A stretch of DNA of 64,000 nt. Origin: Chaetorhynchus papuensis (taxonomy: Eukaryota > Chordata > Aves > Passeriformes > Rhipiduridae). The DNA is taken from assembly GCA_013396525.1 (NCBI GenBank), contig VWYX01002172.1:1724-65723 (forward strand), given 5' to 3'. This document shows, in pieces, positions 22,689 through 34,116 of this stretch (positions are counted from its first letter, which is position 1; every line of letters begins with the position of its first letter). The position numbers were made by a program, and so were the translations under genes. A model generated the notes under the pieces. The model had not been told where the DNA came from and did no database searches. It worked only from the letters and a program-made list of their open reading frames with translations.

Positions 22689-25600
22689 GGGAGCCTGGCC
22701 CCTGGTTTAAGTGGAGCCATATGTTTAATGCATAACACACAACGCTGGCAAAGGAGGGAGGCGATAGAAGTCTTTGGAGCCTGTGTTACTCATGCAAATA
22801 CCGCCTGTGAAAGGCAAGTCTGTCTCCTTTGACACTGCTTGTAATCCTGATGTCATCCTCTTCACTCCCTCTCACACACACAGTGTTTGTTTTGTCACGG
22901 TGCATCTGAACACAAGACTAAAATCCTGTGGGGCAGCAGAATTTTGCACATTTTCCAAAGCCAAGTCTTCATCCCCACAGAATCTGTATGTTTAAATATA
23001 GAAAAGGGGAGGCATGACAGAGGGATGAGGGAATTGCATCTGGTGTTTGTCATCATAACGTAACTCTGTACTGGCATCTGTGAGCCTAGAGCAGCTCCAG
23101 CTGAAATAACTGGACAACCCTTCCTGTCTGCTGGGATATCCCAAGCAAACCCATGCCCTGAGCTCTGCAGTTTCTTTATATTTGCTCCCAGAAATCTGGA
23201 AGCAAATATTGGCTCTGTGCAGCAAAAATATTCCACTTGCTCTAGTGTATCTAACCCATCTGCAGCTGAAAATGAGGAGATACCAGTAGATGTTACACTC
23301 CATGACCTTGTGTGGACAAAAGAAGGGGCTTTAACCTACCTGGATCCTGGCATCATCTCTTGGTTCACAAAATCAAGAGCAGCAGCATAAGCGTCTCCCA
23401 TTGCTCTGCCTCAAAGTCCCAATCTGCAAGCATCTTGCCAGATAAGGAAGAAGAGCTGAATTTCCACGGTCCCCTCAAACCCGAGCTTCTCTGAAGCCGC
23501 CAGTGAAAGGACGAGCTACTTTGTTCTCCGTGTTGCTACCATGTAAAATGTGCTTAGGTACTCCAGAGATGGAGGCTGCTGTAACAAGGAGATAAGCTGG
23601 AGGTAGTGGCGGCTCTGGTGATAGGGACAGGGATGTTGGAGTGCTGGACACAATGCCGAGGCTCTCAGGAAGACATCAAATGGGCTGATAAGGATATTCC
23701 ACATCCAGGCAGAGCAGAGACCAGGTGGCCAGGCCTTTATCTTTCCCCCCACATGGGCTCCCTCCTCTCCTTCGTCATAAAGAGCTTTGTGCTTAGACCA
23801 AGGGGAATAAAAAGTGCCAAACATCCCTGGGACTCTTCTTCTTCAGGAGGGGACTGTGCCAGCTTGGCACTCTTTTCTCTCATCCCCTCCTTTCCTTCTC
23901 AACACCTCATCTTTTCCTGGCTCCTCCGGTCCCATCCCTGTCCTTCCTGCCTGTGCCTTGCCCCAAGAGTTGGCAAAGCCAGGGACATCCTAGGGGGACA
24001 ATTGCTGCTCCGTGCTCGGGAGATACCATAAGGTTTTTTTCTTTTTTCTACTGCAGCTTAAAAAAGAAAAATTCTGCTAGCCACTCAATAATTAATGCTT
24101 ATGAGCACTGATTCAGCATGTCAGGAAGAGAATTTTGCACTCTTATTGTAGTCTTTTGTAATTGAATCTTATGCTGTTATATTAGTGTGGCCCCAGGTGA
24201 GTATGCAATAGCTGAGGGGGAAAAAAAGGTAAGATAAAGGAATTACAATAGAGCCAAGCTAATGTGAGAACAAGGCAATGTCTTCTGTGCCTCAAGGTGT
24301 TAAGTTAATCTCTGATAAGTTATTAACTTATTAATGGGCTGAGAAGGGATGAACTACTTTTCATCCAAAGTCCCAAGTGCTCCTTGTTTTCTTTCACATG
24401 CTTCTCCTTGTCAACTAATTCTCCTTCGGCACTGCTCCCCTATTGCCCTGCCTCCCTTCCTCCATGTATCCTGTTTCAGCCGAAATGAAATCTGCTCAGA
24501 GAGCTGCTCTGTGCACTGATCACATCGTGCTCAACGCCGGGGATGTGGGGACTTCAGGAGAGATTCAGGGACAGAAATCTGAGAGGATGAAAGCTCAAGA
24601 AGTCATAACAGAAGCTTCTAATTAATCTCTCCTCATGTTGTTGATTAATCACTGATGTGGAAAAGCAAAAAGAGGGGACGGTGGTCTCCAGATACAAAAA
24701 AAAAGCACTGGTTAGGAGGAGTTATGCATCTCCATCCCAGCTCACAGTTCAGCACTGGGCTCAAAAGTGAGTGTTTCTTCACTCAGAACTCAGTGTATGA
24801 TGCATCATCTGAAGCCATGGCCTTTGATTCCAGTTTCTCCAAAACCAGAGCAGAAATTTAAAACTGATGAAATGGAGTGAAATTATGAAAATTTTCTGTC
24901 TCATTCTTTGGGGTATGACTTCTCCTCATAGCTGGATTCCCTCTGCCACTGAACGGTCTCAGTAATGCTTTCTTTTGAAGTCACTGCTGTGCTGGACGGA
25001 GGCTTTTCCCTCACTATCCCCATTGCAGGTCTCAGAGCAGATTGGAAACCACAGCTTGTACCCTCCTCCAGGTCTCTTCTGCCAAGGAGGGGCATCCCCC
25101 AATGGTGCAATGAGGTTGTACCAAGCTGGTGATCACAAGGTTCAAAGCTCCCCTTTGAGTGTGGTTCAACAAAGGAATGGGTCCAGGGCTTCTGCCCGGA
25201 GCCGTTCCTTTCATCTGGCCAAAAATGAAAAGGGAAATGGTTTGAGGGTGCTGGGGTTGGGTGGCCATCCCCTTGGCCCAGAGAAGCAGAATTAGAGAGG
25301 GTCAGCACATCAACACAACAGATTTCTGACTTCTGTACCAGACCAGAGACCTCCCTACAACACCCCACCAGAGCATGACACTGTTTCTCCAGCATTAAAA
25401 ACAAACTGTGATTTCAAGCTTCCCTTCCAAGCTCAGACACCAGTGCTGAGATTGCAGGAAGCAGAAAAAGGATACTGTTCATTATAATCTGCAGAACATG
25501 ATGAACCTGATAATTCTTCCACATGAAAAATCAATGACCTTTTAGCTGGAAAAAGGCACAGGCCATCACAAGCCTTAGCACAAAGCGGGGCGGGGCGCAG

Positions 25601-26549
25601 AATAAGAAACAACCGGCAGCCAACTTTGGAAAAACACACAAGGGGTCTTCTTTGATTTAGCTGAGGCTTCAGCCCAAGTCTTTCTGTTTGCTCAGAGACA
25701 GGTTGGCATCTCTGTCTGTGCTGCTGCTGCTGCTCCTGCACGGGGTAGGGAGCTCATCAGAGCATGAAAGAGATTGTGATAAAGATACACTGACTGCCAG
25801 CCTCCTTCCACTGGAAGCAGGCTCAACTTCGTATCTGAGTGACATCTCAAACCTCATCACCAGAGAGGGGGAGGGAGGGAGCTGCTCTTGCTTTGCCCTT
25901 TCTGGTTTTGATATTATGATTATTATTTGCAATTATTCATTGCTAGGGCAGCTCCTCAGGTATATAAATAGAGGCAAAAGAAGTCCCCTTTCCCCTCCCT
26001 GCTTCAGTGCATGCTGCTCTTTCATGCTGCACCCAAGCTGATTGAATTGTTTGGTAGATAAAAGCCTTTGTTGAAGATTCCCCTGCATCCCCACTTTGTG
26101 AGCTATTCCCATGCCAGTTCTGCTTTCCAGCAATATCAGCTGTGCATATAAATTGTCAGACTCATCTGGATGAATTCTCTTCTGCCAACCAGCTGTTTGA
26201 AAGCATTCCCTGACACCACATGCCATTTGCTCTGCGGAGGTTGGCTGGCACTGGGATGCTGCTGTTCTGCCAGGATGTGATGCACTTCTCACCACGATGG
26301 GGAAGGGGAAAAAACTCCTTCCATCTCCAGGGCTTGCCCACAGTGAGTGGGCTAGTTCATATGAAGGCTTTTCTAACTTTTGCCAGCTGAGAGCAGCTTA
26401 AAAATTATCTTCTGTCAGCTGAAGTTCATAATTCATGCCAGCTCCATGGGAGGGTACCATAGGAACCATCACCAAAACACTTCCTTGTGTCACAGAACCA
26501 GTTACACTCAGGAAAGCAAGATGTCTCGCAGGCATCCAGCCAGCAAAAC
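22689..26549. other. Noncoding DNA, no gene recognised
   Basis: No supported gene. A pyrimidine-rich stretch near 23820-23960 and an A/T-rich stretch near 24040-24350 are present. The minus open frame at 24901-25404 (167 codons) has overlapping frames in other phases and no domain. Confidence 0.6.
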
Positions 26550-26700
26550 ACAATGACCTGCAGGTAACCAGGTTAAATCTGTGCTGCCCCAAGTGCCTCA
26601 TGAAACCATTGGTGTGTTGTTCTGCCTCTGAAAATGGGGGGAAATAACAGCATTGTCCCACCTCACAAAGGCACTGTCAGCATGAATACCCCAGTGACTA
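26550..26700 (+). mobile_element. MIR-type SINE fossil, 3' half
   Basis: CTCTGAAAATGGGGGGAAATAA at about 26625-26646, then CAGCATTGTCCCACCTCACA and AAGGCACTGTCAGCATGAAT, follow the MIR order 'ccatctgtaaaatggggataata ... cctacctcacagggttgttgtgaggatt'. The left part (26550-26620) is a weaker match to the 'gacctt...cacttaacctctctgtgcc' core with deletions. Both ends are approximate. Confidence 0.5.
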
Positions 26701-28604
26701 AGATTCTCACATCCTCCAGCATCAAAGGCCACCAAACACATAAGAGAAACAGTTTTGCTTCAACAAGGCAGTATAAACATAGATAGGGATGGAAAAAAGG
26801 GTTTTCATGTCTCAAAGAGTAACTTTGGGGAAGGACAAGGGAGGCATTGCACATCCTTACCAACCCAAATAATCCAAATTGTCATTCCCATTCACGTTTA
26901 GGAAGTGTCAAGATCTGTAAGCATTTTCACAAAGACCTAACACTTGGCCAAATACCGCGGAATCAAAAAGAAATTGTGAAAAAACTTATGGTTATGACCA
27001 CAGCGTAAATACAGGGAAGGAATCCCAGACCACAGCCAATACCTCATTGTCAGGAGATAATCATCCAAGCAGACTCCCAGGTGGTGAACTCGAGTGACAA
27101 ATGGGAGGCAGACCTCCTCACAGGCATGGGAATGCAGGCATTCTGTGTGTTTTCTGCATGGAACCATAAATCACCCACAGCATTAAAATGGCTGGAGAGC
27201 AGATAAAGGGTCTCTCTGTAGCTGAGCAGGAAGCTGAGGCCTCCTTTAAATGTGGGAGTTGGCATCAAGTAGTTCATGCTCAGCTGATCCACGTGATCAC
27301 ACTGACTCCTTGTGTGAGGAGTTATTGTTTGAGGAATACCAACCACAGCACTGGTTCACCACCTTCCTCAGCCCTAAGGGTGTTCACACTCCCCCAGCCA
27401 CAAAAGCAATGGGACCCAAAGGACACCAAAAATGAGTCCAGCACAAACCTGCGTGTACAAGCAAACCTGATCACACAGCTTTTGGGTTGAAGCTTGATCA
27501 CGCCTGGCTGGTTCCTCTGAGCAGAGCAGCTCCCAAAGGTGCTAAGCTGGTGTGATGAATGGAGCCCAGCACATGGGAGCACTTCAAACATAGGTTTGAT
27601 TTCCCTTGCTTATCAATAGCTGTTGCCAGGCAGGGGAAATGTCACTTATATCCTCCATGCCTACCTGCTTTTGGTCGTGTACAAACCAGAGATGACTAAT
27701 ATGTAACTCCCTCAAGGGAGAAGTGAAAGTCACTGCACTTGCACTCTTTCCCATGTCCCTTAACCTGCACTTATGACACACCTTTTGTGTCCCCAGTATT
27801 ATTGTCCTCTGATGCAGCATTATCCCATGTTGACTTGTTGTCATATTCATGGCAGCATTACATTCCCTGGGGAAAAAGGGCTCCTGGCACTACTGCTTTG
27901 AGAGACCCTTTATTATATTGATGCCAACAGAGATTGCCTCTTTGATAAATGACCGTGTACCTATGAATAAATACAGGAGTACATTTTATACGTGTTGTAT
28001 ATCTGCAGTGACAGGGTAGAGGTTTGTGCAGGCGTGTGCTTTAAATATGCATGGAGGACACAAGGCAGCAGGAACTGGCAACTGTGGGCTGCTGCCTGGA
28101 TATTCCAGTGACAGAGGATCCCTGACTGTCATCTGGACAAGATGTTTCCATTGCATCCCTCGCTTGAAGCTGTTGGGAGATACCCACTCTGCACACTGAA
28201 TGGGTGTGATACTCCCTGCATGCAACAGGACCTCCTGTGAACTGGCAAACTCAGCAGTGCTGGCCTGTCTTCTGGTCTCTCCTGAGGCAAGGAAGCAAAG
28301 GGAGCCGGAGTTACAAATGTATTCCCAGATCGACACAACAAGGCAATTTCACATGAAAATTACTGTCCTCCCGGGAGGTGTTCCTGGAGGTGCTGAGTGA
28401 GCGTGGGATTGCACTGCAGTGCTTTGGTGCACAGCAACGACTGGGAACAAACTGATCCAAAATGGTTTGAGGAGCAGTGTCAGACTCCAGAGGCCATTTT
28501 AGTTTCCCAAGCTTCCCAATGAATGGCAGCACTTATTCCCCAGCACCAGGCCTGGGAGCCCACCCCAACCCCCAATCCACGCAGAAGTGTCTGTGTGCTG
28601 CCCT
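26701..28604. other. Noncoding DNA, no gene recognised
   Basis: No supported gene, RNA or clear repeat. Open frames are around 100 codons or less and lack recognisable domains. Confidence 0.6.
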
Positions 28605-28684
28605 GGGGAGTGACCACCATGGGGAGTGACCACCATGGGGAGTGGCCACCAGGGGGAGTGACCACCACAGGGAGTGACCACCAT
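28605..28684. repeat. Minisatellite, five 16-bp units
   Basis: Five contiguous units of GGGGAGTGACCACCAT or close variants lie at 28605, 28621, 28637, 28653 and 28669. Units 1 and 2 are identical; units 3 to 5 differ by one to three bases. Each unit contains CCACCATGGGG across the junction, giving repeated CCATGG palindromes. Open frames on both strands here encode short repetitive peptides and are by-products. Confidence 0.95.
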
Positions 28685-31600
28685 GCAGAAATGGTCCCCA
28701 GCAAGAAGCCACTGCAGGGGTACAGAACATCATTTCACTCGAAGGGTAAAGTTTTCCCCTGAGTGCTCAACTGAGAGTTTGCCAGGGAGCTGACCCAAAC
28801 CAGATTTCATCCTCCCAGCCAGGTGTCCAAGAGAGGAATTGAGAGAGAAGAGAGAGAACACCTTAGCCATTCTCATATCTCCAAAAAACCAACTCACAGT
28901 CCCTGGAGGAGGGAATAGCAGCCTGCCCCTCACCAGTCACCTCCCTGCTTGACACCTTGCCTCTTCCCTGGGAGCAAGGGAAACACATTTCCTGCTGGCC
29001 CTGCCTGAACAGCTACTTGTTATATTCTCTGAAAAGTTAAGAAGTTGTGTTTGAATACCACAACGTCAAGGTGATGGTTACCAAGGGAACTGGCCGGGAG
29101 AAGGTCAGACTTTTCTGGGTATTTTTTTGTGCTTTATCTTGGCTGAATGTTTTTCCAGACAAATCAGATGGGGGTCTTTCCATCCTGGAGAAATAAATCC
29201 ATCGTATACTTGATAAAGGACTGATAACCAAAAGGGGTAGCTAAGATTTCCCACAACTGCACACCACGTTCTGGGGGAGGTATCCTCAAAATCACCTGTG
29301 ATGGGAAAAACCTGTAGCACTATCAGCAATTGTGATTTCAATCAGGGACATAACCAGGAGAGCCCTGCGGTGATGAGTTTAAAACTGGATTTGCTTGGAG
29401 GCCACAGTAGAGACACAGAGTAAAAATATCTCCAGAGCATAAAATAGAAAACTGAACCAACAACTTGCCTGAAGTAAATCAGCACAGCCCTTGGAGCATT
29501 TGCATTTCCGTGGAGCTATAGAACTTTCACCAAGAGGAAATTCAGCTCTCCAGGAAAGACAGTGAAGCTGAGGTCTAAACATAAGATCCCACACACCAGA
29601 TCATCATCCGACCACACAGTGACAGAGATGTGGAATGATTTCTGCTATAATAAGAATCCCCAGCTGTTAAATTAAAATTAGTTAGCTGAACAAAAACAGA
29701 GCCTGATGCTGGCCTTCATAAGCCAGTTGCTCAGCATGGTTCCCCTGGCCACAGAGGACTGGGCTTCTGCTTTTTTAGGAGGTTGGTTGTCCGACGAGCA
29801 GGTTCATTTTTCATGCTGCACATGGCAAGTATTGTGCTACAGCTGCCAGTCATATCCTTGATTTGCAGTGCTGCTGCTACCCCCAACAGCTGCCTGAATT
29901 AAATGAGATACAGAAATTAAGGAATGGCCATTTCAAGCCCTTGGTGTATGTTGAATGCCAGCTGCTGCCAGTTTTTCTCCTCTAAGAGACCTGCCAAGCA
30001 TCCTTACCTTCCACACTTCAGTTTGGATCTCTATCAAAGTCCTTCACTAGGAAAACACTCTTGCTAATGAAAACCTATAGCTTTGCTGGCCCCAGTTGTG
30101 AGTACTGCTAATGGGGGGCCTCAGGAGACCCCATTTTTGTACAGCAGAGCCACTTGACATTAGTCAATATTAGTTGCCCTTCCAATCCCTGATAGGGTCA
30201 GACAAACAAGCTCTCTCTACTGCAAACAAAGAGCTGGCTCTACTAAACAACTAAATGTCAAGGCAGGTCAGCCAAGGTGTAATCAGCTCTCATGGCATAG
30301 CTGTGAGCTGCAAGGCTTTGTACAGGTGGCCAAACAGACTACTGCTGGGAAAGAAACTCTTCCCCAGCTCAAAAAGGAAATCAAAACTCTTACCTCTAGC
30401 TTGGCCTTCACAAAACAAAGCCCAGCAAATCAGGCTGATCAGTCAATGGCATATGGTTTTGAAAGGTTTTGATTTTGCAGACAAATATGTGTTCCCAGCA
30501 CCAAGGTGCTTGTGGTTTGTGCTGAAAGAGATGTTTTAGTGCTGAATTTCTGGGACTGAGGGCTTTTCTCTACTGTTTCTCAAAGGAAATGTCAGTGCCA
30601 GTAGCCTTCACGATCCGTTCCTGTGCAGCCTTCACGCTCTGTGTGTGTGTGTGGCAGGGGGGATGGAGCAGTGGGAGCTGCCAGTGCAGGTGGCCCTGAG
30701 CACAGCCCTCACCAGCATGCATTCATCAGACCTGGGACAGGCACACTTCCAGGTGATTTATTGATATTTAATATTTAAATGCCAGCTGATCATTTAGCCC
30801 TGGTGAGTAGATGTTCAATAACAGCAGGGAGGAGCCATCTCCTGCCAGCCCACCCTGCCTCCTCCATCATTTAATGCCAAGCATGGAGCCCTCTCCTGCT
30901 CCCTGGGCTTGTTGTGGGGGCTGTGTCACACACAGCTCAGCTCCCCCAGTCCTTGCTGCCCTTCCCACCCATCCACCATGCTTTGCCAATGTCACAGGCC
31001 TCTTACGATTCACAGCACCAGGACCCAGCAAGGAGATTCATTCGAGGTAGCTCCTAAATGGGACAGACAAAGCTCAGTTCCCCTCCCCTCACCCTCTGGG
31101 GAGAACAACCTCTGCACTGCTGGTGTCCTTATCTGTTTCTCGGCGTCAGCTTTTGCTGCACAGCTCTTTAGCCTTGTCCATCTGACTCAAAACTGCCCTT
31201 TCCTGGCAAGCAAGGACCCTGCCCAGCATATAACAAAGCGCATCAGTGACCTTGCAATAATAATTCGCTGTCCTGACACAGGCAGCTGGAGCACAGGGGA
31301 GCTTGTCCACTTAAAAACCACCGCCACGCTTCTGGGGCTCTGCATCCAGCAGCACCTGAGATGACTGAAACAGGAAGAGTTTTTGAAAACCAATTTGCTC
31401 TCCGCTCTTTCTGCCTCTTTGTTTGCATTTTCCATTTTTCTCAGCGTGGGGGATGAGGCTCAGTACTCAGCTCATGTTTATCAGTGCTCAGCTCTTCGAT
31501 TGTCACTTTACAGCCCTGTCTGCGGGCCCTGCAGGTGGCACTTGCTTTCCCCGAAAGAAATAGCACCCCCACAATTTTTCTTCCAACTTCTGTCCAAAAA

Positions 31601-33650
31601 ATAAGTAGTACAAGAATGTTTCTGATGGTGTCAGGCTTTATAATAGTTCATTCATTTCAACCCTAAATTTGGAACTGAATTTGAGCTGGCAGTAGCTATT
31701 TAATATACAGGACCTGTCTTATTACATCTCCGTCTAATGCATATTTGGGAGCTTTCCCTGAAAGCTCTTGTATAAAGGAGTATTATGACATCAGGAAGTC
31801 TAAAAGTACCTGAACTGCAGATGTGATAAATTCAGCAGGATGATACGTGCCTGGAATTCGTAGTTGCCTTTTTTCCATTGGCAAATGGCCGCCTGGGCTC
31901 CATCCCCTGGGATAGCTGTAGAGAACAGCCAGTTTGATGAGCCTAACCAGCCATTGGATGTCACTTTGGCTCCACACTAATTCAAGGGAAACAGCATTTA
32001 TCTGGCAGCCAGGCAGCCAGCTCTTCGGCAGCTGAGAGTTTAATTATCAAAGGTTCAGGCGAATCTTGCTCTTGCTATCTCCAACCAGCTGCTGCAGAAA
32101 AAGAGACCTTCTGGCCCCATCCAGAAGTTTGTGAATCTCTTGCAAGTTCCCTTTTTCTGCTAAAATGAGTCCCAGTCCATTTGCCCTTTCCTGTGAAAGC
32201 TCTGGGCTTGATGCCACTAGAAAAAGGAAGGGGTGAAAATAACACAGTGGGGAAGGGCTCTGGGTGGATGGGGCTGAGAGCAGCAGTCAGGAACGGGAGC
32301 ACTGGGCAGGCTCCAGCTGGTGCTTTGATCCAGCCGTGGAGGCTTGCACTGATGGATGGATGTGGGCACAGCTTCCTCAAGCTGCAGGATGCTGTTCTCT
32401 CACAGCTTCATTCTGCAGGGGCGGGGCAGAGCCGGTCTGGCTTGCGTTCAGTCCAGGCGAGCCGTGTTCCTGCTGGTGGACCTCAGCCTGAGCGGTCTCA
32501 AAGCCAGACACAAGGGCTACACCTGCCCCATCCCACTCCTCAGCAATCCATTGGGAAGAGTGGGGACTGGAGGGGGCAGAGCAAGCAAACTGAAGGCAAA
32601 ACAAGAAGAGAACAGTCTCTGCAAAGGCAGCTGTTTGCTCAGTATTTCTGCAGGAGTAAAGGCCAGATGATGCACCAGGAAAATTAGTGGGGGAAAAGGT
32701 GATCTCGAATGAAGCCACCTTTCCCTCCAAGAAAACAAGAGGCCAGTGAGTGAGGAACATGGAGGAAGTGTTGGGGTCGTAGGGACTGTCCTTCTCCACT
32801 CTTCACTCACTCCCAGAGCCTCAGACACTTGACATGATTCCCCCACCTCTGGGTCCAGGGCTCCCTGTATTCCTCTCTCTGCCTTGGTATCAACCACAGC
32901 CAGTCCAAAACCAAAGGCTGTTGGTGCTCTCCCAGGCCCAGCTCTAAGTGGGACACTCAAGACCCGAATGAGGTGCCATTTCCAATAGATCCTTTGCGCT
33001 TTTGTGGCAGGGATGTCCCTGCCCTTTCAGCCCTGCAGTGGCTGGTTAATAATGGGGCCACTTCAGTGCCTATCAGGGAAGCTGGTAACTAATGTGCAAG
33101 GGATGCACCTGCCTTTTGTTTTTCTCAGGCTCTCTCTGCAGGCACAATCAGGCACAATTGGCCATTCTCAAGGCACATTTATCTTTTCAATATGAAGGCA
33201 AGAGACTCAATTATCTTATTCAAAAGCTAAGATTCTGGCGAGCAAATTAGTTATCCTCCCTATTCTTCTTCAAAATGCCATCAGGAACCATCATAAGCAA
33301 ATACTATCAATCACTATCTGTTTTGCCCAGTCTGCCTGGCTATCAGTAGGGATCCACAAAGGGAAATACACTCCACTCCCCTCCCAAGGAAAGTCTCTCC
33401 AAAGCTTGGGCATGATTTTTGTAGTTCTGACTCCAGGCTAGACACAATAGAACAAGAAAGCTCAGGGTGTGTGTGAACCTGAAGGAGATGGAAGGAGCAG
33501 GAACACATAAATACCTATTTTACTCTTTGGAAACACAGTGCCTTCCCTGCCTCTTTCCCACCAACTCAAATAAACTTGGAAGCCACACAGCCAACTGCTT
33601 CAGATGGAAGAGAAACATGCCCTGGTAGCAAGTTCCTGCTAGAAATTTGA
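28685..33650. other. Noncoding DNA, no gene recognised
   Basis: No supported gene. A short (GT)n run lies at about 30641-30652. Overlapping open frames at 32181-32960 (up to 168 codons) occur in several phases of a G/C-richer stretch and carry no domain. Confidence 0.6.
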
Positions 33651-34105
33651 TCACAGAATCACAGAATCACAGAATCACAGAATCGCCAGGTTGGAAGAGA
33701 CCTTCAAGGTCATCGAGTCCAACCCATGCCCCAACACCTCAACTAAACTAAACCATAACACTAAGCACTACATCCAATCTCTTTTTAAACATGTCCAGGG
33801 ATGGTGACTCCACCACCTCCCCAGGTAGACTATTCCAATATTTTATGACTCTTTCTGTAAAAAACTTCTTCCTAATATCCAATCTATATTTTCCTTGGTG
33901 CAGCTTAAGACTGTGTCCTCTTGTTCTGTCAGTTGTCGCCCGGAAAAAGAGACCAACCCCCACCTCACTACAGCCACCTTTCAGGGAGTTGTAGAGAGTG
34001 ATAAGGTCACCTCTGAGTCTCCTTTTCTCCAGGCTAAACAACCCCAGCTCCCTCAGACATTCCTCATAGGGCTTGATCTTGGGCTCCTTCTTGTAGTCCA
34101 GAAGC
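33651..34105 (-). mobile_element. CR1 LINE 3' portion with coding remnant
   Basis: The left edge has four copies of the octamer TCACAGAA (33651-33682), the complement of the CR1 3' tail. They are followed by GGTTGGAAGAGACCTTCAAGG and GAGTCCAACCC, a standard CR1 3' UTR. The rest encodes the end of the ORF2 reverse-transcriptase protein on minus. The copy is 5'-truncated near 34080-34105, where similarity ends. It is better preserved than the copy at 10158 and has a different tail octamer (TCACAGAA against TCATAGAA), so the two belong to different CR1 subfamilies or ages. Confidence 0.93.
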
Positions 34106-34116
34106 ACTAGAGGCAA
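33748..34116 (-). pseudogene. CR1 ORF2 protein, C-terminal fragment
   Basis: This 122-codon minus-strand frame ends at a TAG (33748-33750), where CR1 ORF2 normally stops ahead of the 3' UTR. The peptide contains LRELGLFSLEKRRLRGDLI, then LKGGCSEVGVGLF, DRTRGHSLKLHQG, DIRKKFFTERVIKYWNSLP and VVESPSLDMFKKRLD. These are hallmark segments of the region downstream of the reverse-transcriptase core in avian CR1. The catalytic reverse-transcriptase motifs and the endonuclease are absent, so it is a dead 5'-truncated copy. The frame is nevertheless free of stops and frameshifts over about 115 codons. The first dozen or so residues and the apparent Met are probably flank or diverged sequence, with a likely small deletion just before the LRELG segment. 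Confidence 0.92.
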
